The notes beneath the pieces are model-generated. The model made no database searches. It was not told the DNA's origin and was given only the letters and a program-made list of their open reading frames with translations. A DNA stretch of 64,000 nt from Medicago truncatula (lineage: Eukaryota; Streptophyta; Magnoliopsida; Fabales; Fabaceae). Within the stretch, counting starts at the first letter, position 1. Every line of letters starts with the position of its first letter. The position numbers and the translations under genes are program-made. The stretch is taken from NCBI RefSeq assembly GCF_003473485.1, contig NC_053042.1, forward strand, positions 53,407,762 through 53,471,761, read 5' to 3'. Shown here one piece after another: positions 1-8,767 of the stretch.

Positions 1-1141
1 GAATTTGCACTTGTTTATTATTGATGAATTTGTTTGTTAGTTGATCTTTTACAGTTTAGTAACAAATGCTTCTTCAAGTGGTATTCCAAGAGTTCATAAG
101 GAGGAGTGACTTGTGATTCAAAGGCGAAGTGTACGGCAGTTAAAGATAGGTAGTCACAACTCCCAGAAATCTAACACTGTAAGGTTCATGGCCAAATTTT
201 CTTTTTCAATTTACTTATGTATAGAGTGTTCCATGCATCTACATTTCTAGAACTTGCATTGTTTCTTTACTGTTGATTAATCTTTGTCATATACACACTG
301 AGGCAAAAGTGCTTGGTCCTGTGAGCCTTTTGAAGTCTACCCTGATTTTATTGAAATTTTATCCTTTTTGAAAACCAAATTGAGCCGGTAGGTTATATCT
401 TTTTGTTCGGTGACCAACTACATTACAAGCCTAGAGACTTTTAGGATATGACCCAAAAATGTTATATTTGAGTTAGACTATGTAGAGTGTTGCTAAACAA
501 TAAGTTTGGGGTTGCTATTGGAATTTGCAACCAACTAAGTTTGGGGTGGGGGTACTAGAGAAAAAAGAAATATTATCATGAAAAATACACTCAAAAATTG
601 TGTATTAAAAAAAAAAAAAAAAGGAATGAAAAAGGGACAAACAATGAAAAAAAAAAATCTTAGTAACTTTAAACTCGATTGTCCCAACAAGTTACAAATA
701 TTCTCTAGTACCTTTACAAATTGTTGTTTCAAGGGGTGAATGAGGGATTGAATTTTGTGCTTTAACTTCCGTAGGAGTGCCTAACTCAAAATTTTGTGTA
801 GCCTACTTATCCAAATATTATCCCACCTTCACCTAAGCCCCGTTATAACCCTTTAAGACCTCAAAGTGTGCATTGACATTGATTTTGATTGACGTTTAGA
901 AATTTTTCAAGCGTATGGTAATATGTAGATTTGCATGTCGATTGTGTGTGAACCCTATTCATTTTGTTGCGTGGAGTTGTGAATTGGTGGATGCGTACAA
1001 GTCAAACTAGCTCATCATTAGCTATTAAGGAGTTGAACTTTTGGGTACTATCGCTTGATTAGGTAATTGTTATTTTACTGTCAATTGTCAATATTGCAAA
1101 TAAATTCCTTGAGGACAAGGAATAGTTCAAGTTTGGGGTTG
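1..1141 (+). mobile_element. 3' internal region of an LTR retrotransposon
   Basis: No gag or pol coding is visible. The stretch ends in AAGTTTGGGGTTG (1129-1141) directly before TGATGACA, which looks like a polypurine tract next to a 3' LTR. Very similar motifs occur at 502-514 and 537-548. The sequence just before the LTR (TTGAGGACAAGGAAT) resembles the end of legume Ty3/gypsy Athila/Tat-type elements as I remember them. The rest of the element lies left of the window. Confidence 0.65.
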
Positions 1142-2492
1142 TGATGACAGTCGTCATTACATTATTTTTATGGTCTTTTTTATGATATTTTTATGGCATT
1201 TAGAGAGTCAATTGCTTGTATACATGGTTAAATCATCTCAAGATTCATAAAAGAGAAGTTCTGCACAAATTGGAGAAGAATGCAAGAATTTAGCTACTGG
1301 AGAAATTGTGCCACGATGGACCTGAGTTGTGGCACATTTGAAGCGTGGAATTTACCTGAAGATGCTGGAAAAATCGTGACACGATGGATGTGCAACGTGC
1401 CACGATGATTGAATAAATTTACTACCATGTATGAATTACTTGGATGAGCCACGTGAACAATTGTTTTGCTTTTGGGTGGTGTGAATAAAAGAAATATTAG
1501 GAAAGCAATTGGGCTTTGTGTGTGTACATTGGCAAACAAGTGGAAGGAAACTAGTTCACTTGATTATATATATATATATATATATAGAAGAAGTAACACA
1601 AAAAGGAGGATACGGCTGGCGGTTTGGAACAGCAGGCGGCTATATTCCTTTGGTTTGGAAAAGGCACGCGTCACGAGACAAGAAGGAGGCACATGGATAT
1701 GAAAAGAAACATCAACAATAGAAATTGAGAAAGAATTGAGGAGCAAAAGTCATCAACGACGGAACTCTATCGGTTTATTTTCTTTACTATGTTGTTTATT
1801 TATTTGATCATGTCTAGCTAAACTCTTAGTTTGATTGAGCCATGATGAACCTTTGTAATATATGAATTAGTAGTTGATATTCTCTTATTAATAATGCTAT
1901 TCAGTCTTTATTCAGAATTACTTGTGTTCATTGCTTTCATATAATTGCTTGTATGACTATTAACCCTAGCTTCTTGAAATTACATGAATTGATATTAGGA
2001 ATTGATTGACTACTAACCCTAGCTTTTAATCTTGAAAAAAGTAATACTGTTTGATTCAACATAGGAACCTAGAGATAGGAAATTGAGAATCATGACATAT
2101 GAATTAACATTCTGACATCGCTTCCGCGGTTATTCAATCGGTTTAAGAGATTAAAAGATTATAACTTAGGAAAGGGTTTTGAGTCAAGAGATTGATCAAA
2201 ACTACTTAGTTAATTTGTCGTAAAGAATAAATAGTAATTAGCAATAAGGGAGGTAAACTACTCATATAGAACAATAGGGGATTCATCGGCTTAATCATTC
2301 ATCTCCAATCATCTTTCAAACCATTTTATTTTCTTTTATTTACTTTTTATTGCAATCAAATCCAACTACCTAGGGCAACCCATAAAATTTACTACACCCT
2401 TTATTTTAACGAACTTGCTAAGTAGAAATTAACAACGGTCCTCGTGGATACGAACTTTATTATTACTTCGATAGTTTTTGGTACACTTGTCA
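1142..2492 (+). mobile_element. 3' LTR, gypsy (Athila/Tat-like) retrotransposon
   Basis: The stretch begins TGATGACAGTCGTCATT right after the polypurine-like tract and ends near GGTACACTTGTCA, giving TG...CA ends and about 1,350 bp. Inside are features I associate with this family: a stretch ending in CCTCGTGGATACGA near the 3' end and a TCTAGCTAAAC block at about 1812. The left part carries three near-identical CACGATG motifs (about 1312, 1380 and 1401) and a TA microsatellite (about 1564-1585). The 5' LTR lies outside the window, so the boundaries cannot be checked against a twin. Confidence 0.65.
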
Positions 2493-2699
2493 ATTATCTA
2501 CACTTTTCTCATTTTCTCCAAGATCACATAAACAAGAGGATTTTTCTTAATTTGTGTGGTTTTTAGAGGTCAACTATTGTCATTGACTGATATGCAAAGG
2601 CAAGTTCTTTGAATACTTTTAATTGCAAGGCAATTGAATGATATGTTGTTAAGAACAGTAAATCTAAAAATTGCATGCATGTTATTTTCTTATTTTCGA

Positions 2700-3330
2700 A
2701 CTAGTAACTTGTGAACTTCAATTTTCGAAGAAGTAGCTTACTTTGAAGAGGCAAGAATTAGTGTATTTTTGCTTCTTATCAAACAGAAGAGAAGTCAGTC
2801 TCTGATCTCTAACTCTCTAAGCTTATGGTAGACCGATAAGTCTGGCTAGGCAACATACTTGAATGTCTTTTGTAGGTTCGACGTATGAAGTTCCAAAGGC
2901 ATGCATTCATTAACATCACCGTATAAGAAATCATTGGCAACATCAAGTTGCTTCAAAGGCCAATGTGGAGCATTAAGTTCATCCTTTATAGCTTTAATAT
3001 ATTAGACATAATCAATGGCTTGGAAATATGTTTAGGGTTTAGTATGAGTAGAAATGTCAAGAGTGTGTTTTAAATGAGAGGGAGATAAAGACTGATATGA
3101 AGAACAGAGGACAAGGGGTAAGGAAAAGTACCTTGAGTTGAGGATTGATTGGATCTTGCTAATTAAAAATGTTGACATTTGAAGTCTTTGAAGTAAGCAA
3201 GAGCTTTTCTTATTTGAGGAGGTCATCAGGTAACCACAACATCAGGTTCACCGGTAGGTGTATTTAGTGCTATAGACGTAGGTATGTGTTGGAGTGAACT
3301 GAGTTTGAGACAGAATGTAGATTCTACACT
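2700..3330 (-). mobile_element. Decayed Ty1/copia integrase-RT fragment
   Basis: Minus-strand translation gives SLSPSHLKHTLDISTHTKP (within 3032-3100), which resembles the linker before the reverse transcriptase of plant copia polyproteins. Then come KAIKDELNA and WPLKQLDVANDFLYGDVNE (about 2905-2965). The last matches the copia RT core around its first catalytic Asp. DELNA is joined almost directly to WPLKQLDV, so the intervening part of the RT seems deleted. Stops and frame changes follow. It is a relic, with approximate ends. Confidence 0.65.
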
Positions 3331-4760
3331 CTCAAACTCAATGTTGAGATATTAGTCTACGCAGTTGCACATAGAAGATATGCAGTATACGGAAGAAAAA
3401 AAATTGAGTACAAACGTGTATTCATTTTTCAGTCAAAATAAAATACTCATTTTGTTGACTCTCTAGTGGAGGTACTGAATATATAACAAATATACCTAAT
3501 GTGAGTTAAGATTTAAGAACGCCTAATTGAAGTGGTGATGGTGGATACTTGGCTGGCATATTTGGGATGAGTGTTACAATTTTATTAGCTGAAAAGGGTA
3601 TTAAATATGAATGAGTACAAGGAAGAAGATCCCAGTTCTCATCAATAATGGCAAACCCATTTGTGAATCTGCAATTATTGTGTAGTATATGGTTGGATGA
3701 GGTCTGGAACAATAAATCTCCAATCATGCCCTATCACCCTTATGAGAGAGCTCAAGCTATGAGAGAGCTCAAGCTAGATTTTGGGTTGATTACATTCACA
3801 ATAAAGTAACTAACTTCTTTGGGTTCTTTTGCTCTCATTTTCACTCAATTTTGGTGACTTCTCTTCAAAACTTTGAGATTGATGTTCAAGCATTTTATAT
3901 TTCCTATTATCCTTTCTCAACTCTGAGTTAGGAGATTTGAAATTGAATTTCATCCTCTCTTTATTGTTAGCATGCCAAAAGAAATATATAGAAGAGTACT
4001 TTATTGCTTAGTAAACTATAAATTAGCTAAGTAACTGTTATTACGACAAAAATATTAGAGCTTATGTCATAAAGTTTATTGTATTCAAGCTTTACTGCAG
4101 TAAATTTGAAAGAGACCAAGGATGCAGCTGCAGTGCAAAGAGAAATTCAAATGAGAACTGAAAACTTTAAAAACTCATAGGCTAGCAAGACAGTAAGGTA
4201 TGGTTTAGTAATTCTACTGGTGGTTTAAAGTATCAGAGACAAATACTGTTGCCAAGCAGTTTAAAGCTTTTGGTTTAGGTCCCATATATTTAGATCCCTG
4301 TATGTGTGAATTGCTATTGTTATAGTCCCTGAATGTATTGGCTGCTTACTCCATATATTTAGCAAGAAACTGTAGGAGTGAAATTTTAAGAGGTTTTATT
4401 TGCACTATTAATTTTATTGGTAACGTACCGATACTCTTTGGTGTGTAATTATTTGCAGGTTAATAGTGACATATTGACTGGTTTGCCATGTTCCACGACG
4501 GTTTTCCCACCGCTATTTGTTTTTTTCTTTTTCTTTTTAGGGACTGATTAGTCATTAGGCTTTGGCCAAGTCTTCCATAGTGATTGTTCAAGTCAACTAA
4601 GCAGCTCATACATGCAATGTATGGTGGAGAGTGAATTAAGACTGCTAATTTACATTATAAAGTTTTTTAGCTCATAAACGTACTAGTGTAGTGGGTGATT
4701 CATGACGACTTGAGCTTATGAACTTCTCTTCCCATTATTTTTTCACCTTATGCTACCTGG
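3331..4760. other. Intergenic, nothing recognised
   Basis: AT-rich sequence without a convincing exon. A 73-codon minus-strand open frame at 3506-3727 might be further degraded copia sequence, but I see no diagnostic motif. The spacer ends where a relic receptor-kinase fragment begins. Confidence 0.4.
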
Positions 4761-4850
4761 TAATGGGTACCAAGGAGTTTGTCCCCTTTCATTTAGTTGT
4801 GGATACCTTGGCAAAATCAGCTTCCCTTTGTAATGGGTGCCAAAGAAGTT
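4761..4850 (+). pseudogene. 51-bp relic of an LRK10L ectodomain exon between direct repeats
   Basis: Positions 4780-4830 translate in frame to CPLSFSCGYLGKISFPL. This closely matches CPTSFSCGYLGQITFPF in the first exon of the neighbouring receptor kinase (5516-6233), at the start of the Cys-rich GUB_WAK-type domain. It is flanked by near-identical direct repeats, TAATGGGTACCAAGGAGTT (4761-4779) and TAATGGGTGCCAAAGAAGTT (4831-4850). No further exon homology is seen on either side, and an Au SINE starts six bases downstream. It is probably a remnant of a third family member. Confidence 0.7.
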
Positions 4851-4855
4851 CCAAA

Positions 4856-5039
4856 AAAAGGGCAGTCTAGTGCATTAAAGCTGCCACATACGCAAGGTTT
4901 GGGAAGGGGTTCCACCAATCAATATATTGTACGCAATCTTACCCTATTATTTTACAAGAGGTTGTTTACATGACTTAAACCCGTGACCTTTCATTCACGT
5001 GACAACAACTCCACCCTTACACCAAGACTCCCCTTTTAG
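4856..5039 (-). mobile_element. Au-type SINE with 12-bp target-site duplication
   Basis: Read on the minus strand this is a tRNA-derived SINE: a head with box B-like GGTCACGGGTTTAAGTC, then CAACCTCTTGTAAAATA, GGTAAGATTGCGTACAAT, and the CTGCCCTTTTTT tail. I recognise this layout as the plant Au SINE family. The body is flanked by a perfect direct repeat AGAAGTTCCAAA (4844-4855 and 5040-5051), the target-site duplication expected of retroposition. Confidence 0.88.
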
Positions 5040-5164
5040 AGAAGTTCCAAACTGGAACAAAACATAAATTTGAAAGTTGAAGGAGTCAATCCTTGAATGG
5101 GTCCTGCTTCATTGGTGGGATAAATAAGACATGGCCAGAAACCCACCTATGGACTAGAGATGTT

Positions 5165-5335
5165 AAACCAATCACTGTCACACATGAAATTCCAATTTTA
5201 CCCCTGGGTTTCCAATTCTTTCTTCAATATTTTGTCCTCTTCTTAAGGGCAAAATGGAGTTTCATGTGTGGTAGTGATTGCCACGTTATCAAATTAGTGA
5301 CGTGGCAGTGATTAAGTTGGTCAAAGGATGAAATT
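5165..5335. mobile_element. Foldback (MITE-like) sequence in the promoter of the first LRK10L gene
   Basis: The arm at 5165-5204 (ACCAATCACTGTCACACATG...) is an imperfect inverted copy of 5247-5282 (...CATGTGTGGTAGTGATTG). Just downstream lie TGCCACGT (5279-5286) and its inverse ACGTGGCA (5300-5307), plus a TTGACC W-box core on the minus strand (5319-5324). Palindromic repeats of this kind are common in legume DNA. Exact ends and target duplication were not resolved. It ends about 180 bp before the first ATG of the gene. Confidence 0.5.
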
Positions 5336-5515
5336 TTAAATGATTAATGATTGAAAGGCTAGTTTGCAAGGATTAGCGAATACATGGACCAATTTTTAAA
5401 CGACCCCTAATTGCAAGGATGAAATACATATAAGCCTCATATTTATTGCCTTCTTTGAATTATTAATGCATTACTTCCTTTCTCAGGCTTAATTATCTTC
5501 ACATGATCACAATTC

Positions 5516-8021
5516 ATGACATTACTAATGGCTTGGCTTTTCATTTTCAAATCATTACTTTTCTCCCTGATTATGCTTCATGTTTCAGCTCAAGATGGAG
5601 GATGTCCAACCTCCTTTAGTTGTGGATATCTTGGCCAAATTACCTTCCCTTTCACAGTCACACAATACCCTCACTGTGGCATACTGGCCATAAGTGGTTG
5701 TGATCAAAAAAATACATCTGCTCCCAATAGCATCCAACTAGGAAAGATGCCATCCAAACAGTCTTTAATAGTTACATACGTGGAAGGTAATACCATCACG
5801 GTCTCAGATGAAACACAGCAGAAGTATTTGCTATCCAAAAAATGCCAAGCCTTTCACAATTATCCTGTTCCTCCCACTACTCCTTTGGGTTCTTTCTACA
5901 TCAAATTTAATATAACTATGTTCAAATGCAATCGCTCCCTTAAGGTCACCCCTCCAAAATCATTTCAAAACTACGCAAACTGTTCCGGTTATGATATCTA
6001 CTATGACCTTCAAAATATTGTGAGACCTCCTCCTTTCAAAGTGCCAAACTCTTTAGCACAGTGTACACAGTGTCAGGCTGCAGTAAGAGACATGCCCAAT
6101 GATGATCCCTTTGAGTTTCTATCTCCTCAGATCTCCATTGTAGTACAATTATCTGATGATTGTAACCAGTGTCTTCATCATCAAGGGGGACGATGCCGAC
6201 TTGATATTCAAGGAAAATTCCACTGTGCCGAAGGTATGCATAGATACTTTTTCTTGAAAATAACGCCACAAATTCACTCATAGATTATAAGAGAGAGATC
6301 CACGAAATAAAAGAGAGTTAAAAGGATAATAGAAAATGAAATTGACAAACCTGATAAGTTGTGGGGTGATACCATGAAGAAAGAAAAGGAATACAACAAA
6401 AACAGGTGAAAAGTGAGGTTAAAAATTGAGTGACAATTCCTTAACAACACTTCTGCATTCGCACTAATACATACATATACTCTGATCTGATATCAAAAGA
6501 TAGAAATAGAATTAGGCAACGGTAAAATTACAAGACATTTGAAGCAGATGCTATATAATCATGAACATGGCTTGCTTTGAGTTTTTACAAATCACGACTA
6601 ATTTTAACACATGGTTTGGTTTCAAATCATTTTTGCCAAAATAACTGTTTTCTTGCTTCTGCAGGGAATAGAGGCTGGTTTGTGAAAATGTTGATACTAG
6701 GAGTTGGAGTACTAGGTAATGCATATAGATTGATATTCTTTTTTTTATTTGATTTTTCAAAAACAAAACAAAAATATATGAGATATTTTCTTAGATTTAT
6801 TGTGAGATATACGCTTTTAGTATTTCTTTACACAGACATGGAAACATTCTCTACATAATACTTTTTCAGCCAAACTTACTTTTCCGAATTTGAATACCTT
6901 CTCCAGTTGTCACAGCAGCCATATTACTAATAGTGGTCAAGATCTACTATACACGATGGAGGACACGAAATCCAACTAATCTAGTCATTGAGGTCTTTTT
7001 GAAGAAACATGGACACCTTCAAACCAAGAGGTATTGTTACTCTGAGATAAAGAAAGTGACCGACTCCTTCAAACATAAATTAGGCCAAGGAGGATTCGGC
7101 AGTGTATACAAAGGACGGTTACATGATGGACGTTATGTTGCAGTGAAGATCCTAAATGAGTTGAAGGATAGTGGTGAGGAGTTCATGAATGAAGTTGCAA
7201 GTATATGCGGAACTTCTCATGTTAACATTGTTACTCTTCTTGGGTTCTGTTTGGAAGGTTCCAAACGCGCTTTAGTTTATGAGTTTATGCAAAATGGATC
7301 CTTAGAGAAGTATATTTTTGAGGAAAATGACCAAATTCTGGATCTCCAATTGGATTGCCAAACGTTGTACTATATCGCAATTGGTGTAGCTCGAGGGCTA
7401 GAATACCTGCACAAAGGCTGCAATACTAGAATTTTGCATTTTGACATAAAACCTCATAACATTCTTTTGGATGAGAATTTCAACCCCAGAATTTCGGATT
7501 TTGGACTTGCAAAAATTTGCACAAGAAAAGAAAGTATGGTATCAATATTTGGTGCGAGAGGAACGGCAGGCTATATTGCCCCCGAGGTATTTTCTAGGAA
7601 TTTTGGTGCAGTGTCACATAAGTCAGATGTTTACAGTTATGGAATGATGGTCATGGAAATGGTTGGGAGGAGAAAAAACATCAACACTGAAGTGGACCGC
7701 TCGAGTGAAATATATTTTCCTCATTGGATTTACAACCGTCTTGATTCAAATCAGGATCTTGGTTTACGGAATGTAAGAAATGAAATTGATGACGAAAAGG
7801 TGAGAAAGATGACAATAGTGGCTCTATGGTGCATACAAACCAACCCTTCAACTCGACCGGATATAAGTAAAGTGGTGGAGATGCTAGAAGGTAGAGTTGA
7901 GTTGTTGCAAATGCCACCTAAACCCTTTTTGTCATCTCCTGCAATTTCTCCACCCCATTTCTCAAGTGAGACACTAGAATCTCAGAAAATGCTAGATGCA
8001 GAACAAAGAGAGCATTACTAG
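5516..8021 (+). CDS. LRK10L: LRK10L-type receptor-like kinase (WAK-type ectodomain), copy 1
   Basis: Predicted plasma-membrane Ser/Thr receptor kinase. Exons: 5516-6233, 6665-6715 and 6916-8021 (the last could start at 6919), all GT-AG and phase 1, giving about 624 aa. A signal peptide (residues 1-25) precedes a Cys-rich GUB_WAK_bind region starting CPTSFSCGYLG and a C-terminal CxxC..GGxC motif near 225-237. A TM helix lies at about 248-264. The kinase has the Gly-loop GQGGFG (313-318), VAVK Lys334, HFDIKPHN in place of HRD (431-433), DFG (451-453) and GTAGYIAPE. HFD makes it non-RD, as in the LRK10/PR5K-like family often tied to immunity or stress. Reading on through intron 1 would give a 255-aa secreted ectodomain. 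ATG 5528 is an alternative start. The ligand is unknown. Confidence 0.9.
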
Positions 8022-8509
8022 ATAGTGCAAGCATGAAAGATAACATAAGTTAATTTAAACTATATTGATGTATGTACACAGTTAATATTTTTGGAATAAA
8101 TAACTGTAAGATATGTACCTTAACTTCTGCTTCTTTTGTCCTAAATATACGAGTTTTCAACATAACATAACAAAGTTAGACACTAGTGTTTTGATTTGGT
8201 TTTCATTAAATAAAACATATATGTCTTCGATGGTCATCTAAGAAAATATTTGTCCAGGTAAATATTATATAGCAAGAGGCTCCCATATGCATCAAAATAA
8301 AAAAGAATGGAAGAGTCATTCAAATTTTGAGAAAAAGGCAATTTTACATGTTTAGCAAAATGAAAAGGAAAAAAAGAAAGTTTTACTTCCATGTACTTAA
8401 CAAAAAGAAAGTTAGTAGAAAATTTCATGAAACATTTTATTTGAAGAATGTTCTAATAAAAAATGCCAAAGATCAAAGACAGAATCTGAATTTGAATGCA
8501 CATTACTTG

Positions 8510-8565
<56 letters not shown>

Positions 8566-8580
8566 TAAGATAGTCCACTG
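8022..8580. other. Spacer between the LRK10L copies with TA microsatellite
   Basis: 3' flank of the first receptor kinase, AT-rich and without coding signal. A pure TA run at 8514-8564 (about 25 units) is a likely polymorphic microsatellite. Reading frames across it encode only Tyr-Ile repeats and are not genes. Confidence 0.7.
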
Positions 8581-8632
8581 TTGACTGTTGACTTTTCCTA
8601 TTATGACCTTGCCAAAACACACACTCAGTCAA
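8581..8632. promoter_or_regulatory. W-box cluster upstream of LRK10L copy 2
   Basis: TTGACT occurs at 8581-8586 and 8588-8593, and its inverse AGTCAA at 8627-8632, about 135-190 bp before the ATG of the second receptor kinase. TTGAC(C/T) is the binding core of WRKY transcription factors. The cluster suggests pathogen- or stress-responsive control, but this is inference from motif content only. Confidence 0.5.
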
Positions 8633-8767
8633 AAATGGCTGCATAGCAAGACCATTCTCTGTTTCTCTCCACTGCTTCCGTCTTATGGCATATATTTAGT
8701 ATATCATATCAATTGAAACATTATTTATTACTCACTATAGATTACAGAACCACACAAATTATTTATC

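Noticed and set aside
1466..1746. Overlapping open frames in both directions around 1.5-1.7 kb
   Set aside because: They lie within the LTR and run through the TA microsatellite (Tyr-Ile repeats); no protein motif is present.
8327..8644. Frames with long YIYIYI runs between the LRK10L genes
   Set aside because: They are translations of the TA microsatellite.
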